Shown: piece after piece, positions 42,570 through 54,480 of the stretch
Layout: each line of letters begins with the position of its first letter
How positions within the stretch are numbered: position 1 is the stretch's first letter
Assembly: GCA_956465555.1 (NCBI GenBank)
Contig: OY101125.1
Span: 374,501-438,500, forward strand
DNA length: 64,000 nucleotides
From: Nitzschia sp. pyKryTriq1
Taxonomy: Eukaryota > Bacillariophyta > Bacillariophyceae > Bacillariales > Bacillariaceae
Direction: 5' to 3'
The notes under the pieces: model-generated
What the model saw: the letters and a program-made list of their open reading frames with translations, nothing else
What the model was told of the DNA's origin: nothing
The model's database searches: none
Translations under genes and position numbers: made by a program

Positions 42570-42829
42570 ACCTATATAGTGTACTGTAGGGAAACCGATC
42601 AATCCCGAGAAAAAAGTGCTCAAGTAATATTTTAACATGTCGTCCATCAGCACAGTCTTTGGAAGTCACAGTTGTATACATAGCGGATGCGAGTATAGTG
42701 TAGGCAGTAGTATTATGATCCACCCCTATTCGTAGAGAACCAAGAACTAAATCTCGTGTTTTTAAGTTGAAGTCAAAACACTAAAAAATGTTATAGTGCT
42801 GTCGATCACGGTAGTCGATCACACAAGAT

Positions 42830-43834
42830 CTAAGGCAATTCGAACTTTCCACAGGCCTCTTCGGAAACCTTCCAGAGGAGATCGCGAAAGCTTACCGTTG
42901 CCGAAAGCTTCTCCATCTCGTGCTGGACTGCAGGGCCGCGCATTCCACCTGAGAGAGATGGTTCCCAAATCTTTCCCGGCTTCGTCTCCGGACTAAAGCA
43001 TGCAGAGATTATGGGCATACTACCGTCCTCCGCCGATTGTGCAAATCGCATAAACCACATCCCAGATCCCATCCCTCCGTCCTTGTTTGTGCTCACTTGA
43101 AGGTTCGTGGCGGACAAACCAGGTTCGGCGCTAGTCGCAATGATTTTGGAATCAGGACCCAAACGATCGGCCAAGGCCAACGTAAATACCGTGTTGGCCA
43201 ACTTTGATTGATGGTATCTCACCCAACGAGCTCCATTGAAAAACATGCTGGCAGAATTGCCGCCCAGGTTGCCTCCATTTTTTCCAAAGTACTTTTCCTC
43301 CAGAGGGCCACCGTACTTGCGAGCCGAACTCGAGTGATTGGCGATGCGAGCTTCGCCACGCACATCGACGGCCTTTTTCAACAAAGGATAGAGCTCCTTG
43401 GTCAGGAGGAAATGAGACAAGTGATTGGTCTGCATTTGAACATCGTATCCATCCTTTGTCGCTCGGTCTTCCAACGCCATGACTCCTGCATTATTGCAAA
43501 GGACGTCGACGGCGGTGTATTTGGATTTGATGAGTTCGGTGGCCTTGCGGACTGACTCAAGATCTTGGAGGTCACAGGGGATCGATTCCACATTCTTGGC
43601 ATTCGCTTCTCCCTTGAGGGTCGCTTCGGCCGTGCTGGCACGTTCCGAAGGCCGGTTCAACAAGAGGACGTTCTCCGCACCTTTGCGAATGGCGGTGCGG
43701 GCCACAATGTATCCAGTACCACTGGTGGTGCCGGTAATCACCACAGTCTTTCCCTCCAAAGAAGGAAGCTTGGATTCAAATTCATTGAACCATTTGGTTT
43801 CAACTGTGTGGGGTTTGGAGGATGAGATGCCCAT
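42830..43834 (-). CDS. Short-chain dehydrogenase/reductase with predicted N-myristoylation
   Basis: The start is taken at 43834 (MGISSSKPH), 334 residues; an in-frame Met at 44077 adds 81 residues unlike the family. The Rossmann fold begins VVITGTTSGTGYIVA, with NNAGVMAL, NHSSSARKYG (catalytic Ser) and YHQSK (catalytic Tyr/Lys); all key residues are present. The layout resembles retinol dehydrogenase / WWOX-type SDRs. MGISSSK fits the myristoylation pattern MGxxxS, so membrane attachment is plausible. The substrate is unknown. The gene ends 260 bp from the proteasome stop, in convergent orientation. Confidence 0.85.
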   Translation of the reverse strand: MGISSSKPHTVETKWFNEFESKLPSLEGKTVVITGTTSGTGYIVARTAIRKGAENVLLLNRPSERASTAEATLKGEANAKNVESIPCDLQDLESVRKATELIKSKYTAVDVLCNNAGVMALEDRATKDGYDVQMQTNHLSHFLLTKELYPLLKKAVDVRGEARIANHSSSARKYGGPLEEKYFGKNGGNLGGNSASMFFNGARWVRYHQSKLANTVFTLALADRLGPDSKIIATSAEPGLSATNLQVSTNKDGGMGSGMWFMRFAQSAEDGSMPIISACFSPETKPGKIWEPSLSGGMRGPAVQHEMEKLSATVSFRDLLWKVSEEACGKFELP

Positions 43835-44416
43835 GATGGTGTGATGTTGACTACTTTTGTTACCTTCTTGGTAATATTTTATGATCGACCGAGCGAGTTG
43901 AAATTTTGTGGAAGGAAAAACTACTGGAAGACAATTCGCATGCACCCAGACTTTTTTGTTCCAGCGAGTTCTCGTGACGAAACACTCATTCAGCATCACC
44001 GACCACGTCTGGAGACAAGCCGACGTGCGCGCTATCCTTAAATAGGAAATGAGGCTACCAGAATTCCCTCCCTCCACCCTTAAATAAATTTGAAGTCAAT
44101 AGATGTTGTGGTTTCGAACAAAACACACCATACATAGTACTTTGTTGTCGCATTAAAATCAAGCCCATCAACCGAACCGATGCGATCGAAATAATACCGG
44201 TAGCGGATCGACATCGTGATGAGTCTCTAGAGAACGCAGGTCCTACGAAACGTACCTCGGATGACATACAAACCGTTTCCGGTAGGCGTACGGACGCATT
44301 CTGCTCGTTTTGACCCGATCTTCGCCTCTTGTCAGCTCTTTTATTTTCATTGTTATTATTATTTCACATCCTTCACATCATCAATACAACACATTGCTAT
44401 TGTTCAACTACGCTAG
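43835..44416. other. Upstream region of the SDR gene
   Basis: No other gene is supported. TACCGGTA lies at 44195-44202. Confidence 0.45.
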
Positions 44417-44956
44417 TCAACCCCCCTCAGCTGACAAGTTGAAATCGATATCGTCCCCTCCGCGAATGGTAAAGGACTTGGGATCAAATCCAGTGTAGTC
44501 CAGTAGATAATCTTCAGGGGCGCCATAGGGCCGTTCGAGAAGATGTCCCATGGCGGTCCTTGCCTCCTCGTTGACCATCAGTAAGTGCTTATAGTCGGAG
44601 AGTGTCATTGGAAGTACCTTGCCAGTAGCGTTACTCACTCTTTCCCCGGTATATGTATCAAGGGCGGGCATTGGATGGGTTCGTTTGTTGGGGATAAGAA
44701 AGGGGACGATGTGCCGAGCCCGGACTTCGGCCATCAAAGCGAGTTCGTTTGCTTTGACGACGGAGCTAATAGGGACCTTGCCAATGTGACGGGCGGTAAG
44801 GGTCGTGCCTGTCACGCGAGTTCGAGCGTTGGGTCGTGGGGAAACCACGACATAGATTGGATGCTCGCACCAACAATGACAATGGATGCAGATTTGTTTT
44901 CGCTTTTCGTGTTCCCGGCCTCCTCGATGTTCGATTTCATCCGTCCCGCGCGCCAA
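44417..44956 (-). CDS. Possible small protein of unknown function
   Basis: A 179-residue frame is open here. From about residue 55 the product reads like a real protein (ARHIGKVPISSVVKANELALMAEV, HIVPFLIPNKRTHPMPAL, MTLSDYKHLLMVNEEART), while the first 45 residues are basic, Cys/His-rich and less convincing. The true N-terminus may start later or come from an upstream exon. I do not recognise the family; a competing plus-strand frame (44585-44995) has poorer composition. Confidence 0.35.
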   Translation of the reverse strand: MARGTDEIEHRGGREHEKRKQICIHCHCWCEHPIYVVVSPRPNARTRVTGTTLTARHIGKVPISSVVKANELALMAEVRARHIVPFLIPNKRTHPMPALDTYTGERVSNATGKVLPMTLSDYKHLLMVNEEARTAMGHLLERPYGAPEDYLLDYTGFDPKSFTIRGGDDIDFNLSAEGG

Positions 44957-45276
44957 AAAGATGATGGAAAGTTTGACATGTCCGACTACCTTTAGACTAA
45001 ATGGACTAAAATGGATTGATTCTACGCAACCTGCGCTCTCTCTAGCTAGAGTCGTCGTCAGCAGATGATACGAGTACCTGGTACCAGGTTCTGGTAGAGT
45101 AGTCTCTCTACTGCTACTGCTACCGTAGAGGAATAGTCTACCGGTGGAGTAGTACGCACCATATATAGTCTATTCCGTGGTAGACTGGGCAAACTACAAC
45201 ACGCACGACCTTTGAACATGTTCGAAGCAATACCGGTAGTAGTTGAGCCTTCATTACTTCCTACTCCGGCTCTTCA
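44957..45276. other. Intergenic region
   Basis: Holds a GTACCTGGTACC element at about 45073 and TACCGGTA at 45231-45238. Nothing coding is seen. Confidence 0.5.
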
Positions 45277-48200
45277 TCATGGCGCCGACGATCTAAAGGC
45301 CGCATCGGGCAGAACTTTGCGCTGTGGTCTGCAAGTACTACTGGTATCGGCGGCTACAATGGCAAGTCCCCTGGCCTTGGACAGCGACTTGTGCATGAGA
45401 GCAAACGAGGCTCGGAAATTTGTGCGGCTTCGAAAACCACTCCCATTGTGGCGCGGCTGAGTGTCGACTTCTGGGAATATGCTCGAATACCTTTCCTTAA
45501 TGGTGTTGACTACTGCAACGGCACCCCAACTCGAGTACAGGCTCGCGGCTTGGATGAGATACGTCTCAGCCGAATGTTCATTGCCCTCTCGGAGGCAAAA
45601 CTGAGCGCAAAGGTAATTCGCCAGCCCAGCATCTTGAAGGAATCCAGCTCGGCTCGCCGCAAATATTGATTTCTCGTACTTGCGAATTATCTCCTTGAAG
45701 TCTTTCGAAGTCAAAGATGCAAGCTCAGCTTCGAGAAGGACCAGTTTGTGCGGAAGGTTGATAGCTCCACCATCCACGAGCTCGCGAAGGGTGTCCGTGT
45801 ACTTCTTGGCTTCACTCTTGAAGCGGTTCTTACGACTTTGCCGGAAGTTTTGGACACAAATGATACCAAAAAAGAAGAGACGCACATGATATGCCGCAGT
45901 AGCTTTCCCGATACCCATATTGATATCTTTGAGTCGCTCGTAGTATTCCAAGGCCTTCTCATCGTCTCCCATGTATACCGCGAGCTGCATTCCGTATGCC
46001 ATGAGAGTTTCGGCAGCCGCGGCATATTGGCTTTTACTTTCGACAAGATCATTCATCTCGATCGCCTTGCCTTTACTAATGTCATGATTATTCTCTTCTT
46101 GTCCGCTCAGACATAGTAAAAGCTGGAATATTGGAGTGGTATAGAAAAAGTACCGTGTCTGTTTGTATTCCAACATTTGCATTGCAAATTTCTCGACATC
46201 TTCAAGAAGTGGTTTGAAGGGCAAGCCGCTATAGAAGAAACTCCACAAGTAGACCGACGCTCCGTGAAAAGCATTCCCCATATCTCCGTCGGCCACGCTG
46301 ACCTTGTAGGCATCAAGTCCCAAATACATACTTTTGGAGAGAGGCTCCACGCACCCTATTGCCATGCAAGACTGTGTGAGGAGGCTTCCTCTCTCGGTGT
46401 CCGCGGACTCAATCCTGTTTTGAAAAGTCAGTCCCATCTGTAGAAAGCGGTGCCCGCCCTTCAAATCATTGCCACTGGCAATGAGATCTTGGCCAACGAA
46501 GACGAGAATTAATGGTGTAAACTTGCAAATACCATGGCGTAGGGTGAGTTGTACTAGCTTCGCCAGTGTGTAACAGACAAAAAAGATCCGCCCCAGAGAT
46601 TTTCCAGACTGCAACAGAGTACACAGAATGTCAATACAAAACTCGATATTCTTGTCTGACATAGGCGGAAGTCCTAGGAGCTCGCTTTCGTTGTGTTTTT
46701 TTAGATCGCTCATTGCGCGCTCGTATTCCATCGTAAGTTGAACGCGATTCGGGTGCTTGGGAACCTTCGTGCCCAAAGCGTCCAATAGCTGAAGTCCAAA
46801 ATCGATCTGTTCCTCGAGGTTGTTTTCGGCCGACAAGCAACGAAAGATAGCCATGTTGGCAGAACGTTTGTCTTCGTCGTTAGAGCTTGCAAGTATCAAA
46901 GTTTCGGAAAATTTCCTGCTTTGTTGAACATCGCCCGCACTGATGAGTGCTTGGGCGTAAGCGAGAAAAAGTTTCGCGGAAAGCCTGTAGTTGGTTGCAA
47001 AAATCTTTTTGGTGTCACCGCCGAGAGCATCTATCCCTTCTCTGAAATACTGTGCAGCCGGTACAAATGCTGAAATCTTGGCTGCCTGTTGGCCGGCGTT
47101 CAGAAAAATTCCAGCTATTCTTGGCCTATCCTCATCTCGGATTTCTGCCCGCAATACCTCCCCGGACAATTTCATTTGATCGGCGACGGTAAAATACCAC
47201 TCACAATCGCCTTCGTCTATTTGGATCCTCTTCATCGAAAGTTTTAACCCGATTTCCCAGTGAATACGTTTCTTTTCTTGCCCGTCTGGCAACAGCTGAT
47301 ACGCCGCCGACTGAACGTGATCATGTGCGAAAAGGTACTGCCTGTCGGAAACTCGTATCAGAAGTTCCTCCTCACATGCCGCATGTAAACAGTTGTCGAT
47401 GTCGTCGAAGATGAACAGTACAGATTTCGTACGCTCGAGGATCTCTGGATCAAACCCAGACCCAAAACAAGCACAAAGTTTGAGTACTTGTTGCACATCC
47501 CGAGGGAGTTGCTCGATTCTTGACGACAAAAGCTCACCGACGTTGTCGGCCACCCGCGTTTTCGTCCGAATTAAGTCGACTGAAAATGTCCATCTCATGG
47601 ATCCGAAATCGTAGAAGATCAACGATAGATCTTGCAGACTTTCCATTGTATGCACCAGGAAGAAGAGATTCCCATGGGTTCTGTCTAGCAATAACTCGGC
47701 TAAGTCTCCGACATCGTCTTCGTCTTCCTCTAGCTTGAGACAGGTAGCGATAAATCCCTGAATTTCGTGCAAATCCAAGTTTTTTAGAAACATGGTCTCG
47801 ACGCTGATCAAATGGTCTTCGAGCTGCGATTGCCACTCGATAAATGGGTGACCGTCTTCGAATTTGTTGTCTCTAAAAGTTGCGCAAAACATGATGTTTC
47901 CCATGTCGCGAGTCAATATGAAATGTAGAATCTCAAATGTACGCGAATCACTCCACATGATGTCGTCAAGGCACATGACAATAGGAGTGACAGCCGAGAC
48001 AGCGCGGAGAAAAGAATGCAATGAGAGTTGAATGAGACTCATATTATCGCTACGCCTTTGCACGGATTTCTGGTCAGGGATCGACATGAAGAGCCCTGTC
48101 ATCTCCGGTATCCACGAGGCCAAAGCCGATTTTTGCGCGCCTGCTTCTGTGAATTCTTCTTCCAATTGATGTTGGATTCGGGCAACATCCGACGACACCC

Positions 48201-50423
48201 GTATTCGTTTGCTAAGATCAGTGAAAAGAAGACGTAGCGTTTGAAACGGCGTCAACTGGGATCTTTGGTCGAACTTTGCCGTAGCGAAAAGGACAGTGTG
48301 GTCGTCTGCCAATGCATTGTAAACCAAGCAGCTCTTCCCACAGCCACTGGGCCCGCCGACCAAGACGACCTGCTGACACTCGGACATTTTTCTCCGAATC
48401 GCTTTGAGACGAAGCAGCTTTTCTTTTCGCAGAGAGAGATTGCGCTCAAATTGCAACCGTTCACTTTTGAGAGGAAAATTGATATCCATTGCCGAGAACG
48501 AATTTACCAAAGAGCTGTGACTACCACTCCAGTCTGTGACTGAAGACTTGGTCCGGTCAGCGGTATTGAAACGGAAAAAGAGGTACGCGTCTTCAAAAAC
48601 ATGATCGTGTGTGACGTGATGCAGATAGTCAAGCTCGGCCGAAAGTCTTCTGCCCAGTTCTACTGCATGAGCCCGTGACTGAGCCAACCCCGAGTGTACC
48701 ATGTAATCCACCGCCTCCAGTCCGATGAAGCAGTTCCTGTACGTTTTCAACCGATATTGACGGTGTTTGATCCGGACACCCCTTCGAAGCTTCTCCCCCA
48801 CTGCAACAAGATCCTCCGTAGAGAGTGACTGCACTGAAGGGTCTTCGCTGGCAGAATGACCCTCACTGAAATCTTCCGCCGACGAAACAGTAGTATCGTC
48901 GGTACTCATTTCAGAAAATTGATAGAACAAATACCCATCTTCAAACGGATGGTCATTTGTCACATGGTGAAAGAACCGAAGCTCTTTGGTGAGTTGCTGC
49001 CCCAACTTGACGGCGTCGTGTCTTGATTGGGCGAGCCGAGCTTGCACCATAAAGTCGACCGCGTCACATCCCACAAAACACTTCTTATAGGTTTTGAAGT
49101 GGTACGTTCGATCCTTGACTTGAATTCCCCGCCGTAATTTCGCGGAAATCTCGTTGAGACTGAATGTATGTTCGGCGAAAGACTCGCTGTTGGCAATGGA
49201 GTTGCCGAGATCCTCGTCCTCCTGTGTGAGCTGCTGATCCAATGCACGCGAAAATCGGAAGAAGAGGTATTTGTCTTGAAACCGGTGATCATTCGTCACG
49301 TGATGCCATATTGCAAATTCCTCTTCTAATCTACGCCCCAAATCTACCGCCTCTTCCCTCGAACGTGCCAAATTTTCCTTGACCATGAAATCCACAGCTT
49401 CAGATGCTACGAAACAGATGCGGTACATCTTAAATCGATACATCCGGTCTTTCACTCGTAGGCCTCTTCGAAGTTGTTCCGCGATGCTGTGAAGTTGACC
49501 CCGTGACATATCCACCACGGAGACAGATATGGATTGAGCAGACACTGCACTTGACACGTCCCCAAAAATTTCGTTGATGGATGAAATGCTCTCCGGGTTG
49601 GTAAATCGAAAAAATAGGAATTCATCTTTAAACTGATGGTCGTGACATTCATGATGCCATACCGCCCCTTCACTTTGTAACCGCCGACCCAATTCTACCG
49701 CTTCCTCCCGCGACTTGGCAAGATTCTGTTCCATCATGACGGAAACGGCTTCGGAGGCCACAAATACATTTTTGTATTTGGTGAGCCGATAGGTTCGATC
49801 CCGGACATCGATTACTTGTTTTAAAATTTCGGCAATGGCGCTGAGGTCTTCGTTGACATGAAGGCGTACTTCTCCACCATCGATCCTACTAGTTCTTCGA
49901 GCCGGATCCGTAAAGCGATAAAAGAAAAAGTCGTCCTTCAGCTCATGCTCCAACGTCACGTGTTCAAAGAGATTCTGTGCAGGTAAGTCAATTTTGGTGA
50001 GTACGAATAGTCAATAACAAATAATGGGACTCGGTGTCATATTCCATCCTTGTATAACAGCATCATCATCATGATACGTACGAATTCCTTGGCGATCTGT
50101 CGTCCAAGTTCCACAGCTTCGGAGCGACTTGAGGCGAAACCTGATCGCACCAAATAATCGACACAGTCGCTGCCAATGAAAGTATTCCTGTAAAACCGGA
50201 GGTGGTATCGATTGCTGCGTACTGGGACCGATCGCTCTAGGCCCTGGGCTATTTGCTCCAAGCTTTTCCATTCGGTGCTGGATGCTTGAAAGAAGCCACT
50301 TTTCGGCAAATCCATCAGAAGAATGACTTCACTATTACTGCTGCTCCTACCACCACCACCACCATCAGCAAGGCTTACGGCGGCGCTCGTGCCTTCGGTT
50401 TCTTCCTCGATGGGGTCCATCAT
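45277..50423 (-). CDS. Five-DEP-domain protein with P-loop ATPase (STAND-like) and TPR-like helical C-terminus
   Basis: Exons are 50082-50423 and 45277-49974, joined in phase 0 (RQIAKEF-NLFEHVTLEHEL), 1679 residues. Five DEP domains occupy roughly residues 55-595; each shows the pattern YxxxxYxxCFVxxxAVDxMV and an ending like HDHxFxDxxLFFRF. DEP domains bind membranes or GPCR/Rap partners. A P-loop NTPase follows, with Walker A GGPSGCGKSC (~650), acidic Walker B VMCLDDIMW and downstream helical repeats (~950-1560) that resemble the AAA_16/COG3899 ATPases associated with signalling kinases and cyclases. It is probably a large regulatory scaffold near the membrane. I know of no characterised protein with this exact order. 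Confidence 0.85.
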
Positions 50424-51045
50424 CCTTTCGAGTGGAAATATCTCATGGGCGCTTGTCTCTACTACTATCGGTAGCTAGATTTTAAAATGGCAAGGGCTCG
50501 AACGCACCTGCTTCCGCCCAGAGAACCATCTGCTTCCGCCCTTCTGAAAACTGATCGCATCTTTTGAGATGCATCACGCGCGTGATGATGCGTGATACGG
50601 TTGTGAAGCTTTTTTCACCCTCTCTACTCGTACGCATAAGTATGTTGTCTGTGCAGTTTTTGTGTGTTCTCTTCGTGCCATCATCGCACAGACGGACTGA
50701 TTGACTGACTCTCACGAGCTCGCCCGAGACCTCGCAGGACTGCGGGACGGGCGCTCATAAAAAATAATAGCATGCTGTACCTGTAAAGATATGCCTATGT
50801 ACCGGTATTGATGAACCGTTAGTCTAGTAGAGGTACGGTATGCCCATTGAACTAGTCTGACGACTGGTCGAAAAGTGAGTTGTGACGACACTAAAAGCTA
50901 GTAGGAAGTATTGCGAATAAGGACATACCAAATAAGAGAAAAGCTAGTACTCTAGAGTAATTGGAGTAGCTAATTGTATTAGACTGAGAGTATTCTAGTC
51001 GCAATGATGACCAGTTTCATCGCGCCGTTTGGAAGATGATCCTCC
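50424..51045. other. Intergenic region with palindrome and short direct repeat
   Basis: Contains a perfect 16-bp palindrome CATCACGCGCGTGATG (50571-50586) and two copies of CTGCTTCCGCCC (50508-50519, 50529-50540). TACCGGTA lies at 50800-50807. No gene is supported. Confidence 0.55.
50571..50586. promoter_or_regulatory. Perfect 16-bp palindrome near the DEP gene start
   Basis: CATCACGCGCGTGATG is its own reverse complement and lies about 150 bp upstream of the DEP-gene start codon. The spacing suits a dimeric-factor site, but this is inference. Confidence 0.35.
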
Positions 51046-52617
51046 TCATGATCGCGTCGCGGTGGGAAAAGGCTCTGTATCGTCTTTGGTATGTTTCCGA
51101 CGCCAATTCCGCATATTCCGTCCAAATGGGCAATGCGGAGATCTCAATTCCAACTCGGTCGGTTGATTGATTCGCAAACCACCACTAGTAGTTGCTGCTG
51201 CTGCATCATGACTACGACCATTTGCATTCTTGGCATCAAGAAAAGTAAGAGGAAGTGGGGGAAAGTTTCCAGCGGCAATATTATGTGGGAAATTCTGATG
51301 AAACACATGGTATCCAAACTTTTCCAACCAGCATCCAGACTTTTGGTCTAGATCATGCATTTGGTGTAGCAATTCGATGGAATATCGTTTCAAGGATTTT
51401 CCAGCGAATGGCGGGGACAATGATGATTTTCCCGTACTACTCGCAGTGCTGGTTTGCTGCCGGCTCGTCGTCTCCTCAGGATCAAGCGAGGAGGAGGATG
51501 GGGTGGAACCAAGGGGAAGCGACTGGTAGCCATGTCCTTTTTTTTGTAGCACTTCGTTCACTCGTCCGGCCCAAGAAGAAGTAGCATTGTTGCTGCTGCT
51601 GCTGCTGTTGTTGTTGTTGTTGTTGTCATCTCTCGTTGTAGATCGGTTGCTGCTGGTGGCAAATTCCATGACTCGCAGAAGCTCTTTTTGAGGATTCTGG
51701 ATGAGATCCTCGTATCTCATCCAAAGAATTGGCGCATGCTCCCGTTGCGAGTTCCAAAAATTGAGAAAGTCCAGCCAAATCTGAATCTCATTGAGGGCCA
51801 GTTGTGCAAAGAAAGTGGCGTGCTCCCGATAGACTTCATCGATGACCTTTTCCGTATGCGTATTCGTCACATTGAGATTCCAGTAGCTATCGATGGCATC
51901 GAATGGATTGCGAACCAGCAAGATGGCGCGTTGAGCAGTGAATCGTCGGAATCCTATTCGCTCCGGCCAATGCGTCTTGACTATCGGGGTCTGGCTGGGC
52001 GATACCAGCCCCTCGCCTACCAAATCGTGTCGATCCGCCAGAGCTTGAGACAGTGTTCTATCGGCTCTTGTGTCCGAGCCGGTGACGATGCCGGTAATAC
52101 TTTCGAGTAGACTCCTCAGTAGAGTGTTCCCCGACCGGGGATACGACGCCAACAAAGTAGTACCCGATCGAAACGGGGATTTGCTGCTGGGACAAAATCG
52201 CAACAGAGGAGGGTATCCGAGACTACTACTTGTTCCTCCGGTTGTTGTTTCGACGACGTATTCTTCTGTCGATAGACCCAAGCATTGAATATTTTGTTGT
52301 TTCCAGCGGCGAGTGTTCAACCGTGCCAGTCGAATTGCCGCGTCTTGAACTGGAACAACGATGAATTTGTGCCGACGCCGTCGTTGTTGTCGGCTCCCCG
52401 GGCCGCCGTTGACAAGAATAACAGGAAGAACTAGAGACGACTCGTCTTGATTCGGCAACTGGAAGAGGGGAAGCAACTTATTGGCCCAGTCTCTGCGAGT
52501 TATCAAGAGACTAGTTCCCTCTTCTTCATCGAGAAAAGAGAGAACCACAGATAGTGCGTAGCGCCCAAGGTGCTTGATGCTCAAAGGGGCCGTCGCGATT
52601 TCGTTTCGCTTCATCAT
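51046..52617 (-). CDS. Sulfotransferase
   Basis: The 523-residue intronless product has the PAPS-binding 5' loop LASYPRSGNTLLRSLLES (~residue 157) and the 3'-phosphate motif LLVRNPFDAIDSYW (~233). A later region, RYEDLIQNPQKELLRVMEFA, is also typical. The family moves sulfate from PAPS to carbohydrates, proteins or small alcohols. The C-terminal ~200 residues contain Asn/Ser runs. No clear signal peptide or membrane anchor is seen at the N-terminus, so a cytosolic or unconventional localisation is possible. The substrate is unknown. Confidence 0.85.
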   Translation of the reverse strand: MMKRNEIATAPLSIKHLGRYALSVVLSFLDEEEGTSLLITRRDWANKLLPLFQLPNQDESSLVLPVILVNGGPGSRQQRRRRHKFIVVPVQDAAIRLARLNTRRWKQQNIQCLGLSTEEYVVETTTGGTSSSLGYPPLLRFCPSSKSPFRSGTTLLASYPRSGNTLLRSLLESITGIVTGSDTRADRTLSQALADRHDLVGEGLVSPSQTPIVKTHWPERIGFRRFTAQRAILLVRNPFDAIDSYWNLNVTNTHTEKVIDEVYREHATFFAQLALNEIQIWLDFLNFWNSQREHAPILWMRYEDLIQNPQKELLRVMEFATSSNRSTTRDDNNNNNNSSSSSNNATSSWAGRVNEVLQKKGHGYQSLPLGSTPSSSSLDPEETTSRQQTSTASSTGKSSLSPPFAGKSLKRYSIELLHQMHDLDQKSGCWLEKFGYHVFHQNFPHNIAAGNFPPLPLTFLDAKNANGRSHDAAAATTSGGLRINQPTELELRSPHCPFGRNMRNWRRKHTKDDTEPFPTATRS

Positions 52618-54480
52618 TTTGTCGGATGCCTGATATCATGTGCCGCTAATACTACTAGCTAGAGTATTATAGTGGAGTGGTTGCGAATAATTTTATGTAG
52701 ATGGGATGCAAATCGTACATTCATGCTCATTGGGATGAAATCATGTCTCCCCTCCTATGAGTATCAGCAGACATAATAATAATGGTAATATTTCTAAAGA
52801 GGCGAGAGGGGAGATGATGCATGCATAAAGAGTAATAATAAAGATCATGTTCTGTTACCGTACATACTGTAGTACTACAGTATGATGTGATTCATACCGA
52901 GTAGAGTGTAGGAGTACCCCGTAGAGGATGCACCTCAAAAAAAAAACCGCGATACATCCATTTTCCAGGTTCGAACCTGCATTTTCCTCATTTTCCCAGT
53001 CGACATCCCGGTCGGCAATTTCTTTACGTGTGTGGCCAAACATCTTTAATTAACCCGAGCGCAGAGAGGGTTGCCAAAATTAAGCTCATAACCTGATGGT
53101 TATTATCTCGCTGACGACGGGTTCCATACTCTTCGGTTCCATCGTCTCTGTAGATGTGCAGATTAGCGCTGATGATCCCGTACGGGTGAAGAGAGTCCAT
53201 TGAGTCAATCAATTGGACTGTCTGGAGTGGATGGTATCGTTCCGGCGGGAGAGAGATTAATTGCTCTCAACCGTCAAGGTAGCAACTAAAATAGACAGTG
53301 CACTTTTTCGCTGCTTTACGATATACTCTAGTAGTTAGTAGTAGAGGACGACTACTATAGACGAAGCTGCTCCTCTCCAACAATCAACGCCCTGCCTTGC
53401 ATCATCGTTGCACCCGGTAGTTTCAAATGATGGGGAGAGTCGATACATGCAGCCTGCTGGTACTGTACCAGTGCAATAATGTAATCCCTGCAACAATAAT
53501 TCACTACGTTTGGCAATGACGATCAATATAATGGGCAGTGCGGCTATTCCCTGTTGTTTGGTCGTGTTGGAGGCATTGGCGTGGTTTTGGATTTTACGCG
53601 CCTCGGAATCGTTCATTACTTGCTATTTTTGATGATTGTACGTGTCATTATCGTGATACTTCCATCCTTTCCGGGAAGCGCTTACTGTTTTATTTGAGTT
53701 TTGGAAGGGCGCTTACTGTTTTATTTGGATTTTCGAACGGTACAAAACGTGAAAAACAAGCGATTATGGGCAGAAAAGGCCTCGTTTCGTCAGAAGCTTA
53801 CTGGACTGCTGACTACGTGGCCGGGGGTTGCCGAGATAAAGCAAACTCGTCCTGCATTCACCCAATTCGCCTTTTGCTGCCGGCATTTGATTTACTGTTC
53901 GCGCACCATGTGACTTCTCTATCCGAAAAATGAGGGTGCGTGGCGGCCCAAGGCTGGTGGCGTTCAATAACAATACCGATGTCACATGCAATGAAAGCAT
54001 TTCGATTACGACTAAAATAACTCTCAGATGCTTTTATTTGCAAAGAGGAGTTTGTCCGGCGAGAAGATTAGATTTAGCGCTAAGGGCTTAGTAATGGCAT
54101 TAGCGTTCCTTGAGGCCTAGATATTAATTAGCGCTAAAATGAACTTCCGGTCGAACACGGGAAGTCGAATTCTCTTCATGTCTCTTCTTCCAGAAGATCA
54201 AAATGTCAAAAGAGAATTCCAGTCTACGAATAGAGGTGGCAACACGCACGCGCGTGAGTAGTAGTAGTAGATTGGTAGTCCGTTCCGATTGATTTTGTGG
54301 ATATGCCCTTTTTAGGATCGTCGACGTTTTGATCTGCCGATGTATGAAAGAGAACTTTCGGATGTGGTCGAGAAGACCCACGCCCATCATACCGGTAGCA
54401 TCGGCTCTCGCAACACCATCTCTCACACATTGCAAATCCACCATAAAATTCATATCCATAACATCAACTTCGCTAACACT
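52618..54480. other. Long intergenic region, about 1.9 kb
   Basis: A tandem pair of GCGCTTACTGTTTTATTTG (53678-53696, 53709-53727, period 31) and two TTAGCGCTAA palindromes (54074-54083, 54128-54137) occur here. A possible B-box-like GGTTCGAACC near 52970 precedes (minus strand) a T-run. No gene is convincing. The TPR-like gene's reading frame extends upstream to 54340. Confidence 0.5.
53678..53727. repeat. Tandem 31-bp repeat, two copies
   Basis: GCGCTTACTGTTTTATTTG is exactly repeated with a 31-bp period. It is non-coding as far as can be seen. Confidence 0.8.

Noticed and set aside
52925-53043. tRNA gene on the minus strand
   Set aside because: The GGTTCGAACC word invites it, but no acceptor stem or complete cloverleaf can be formed; kept only as a weak finding.
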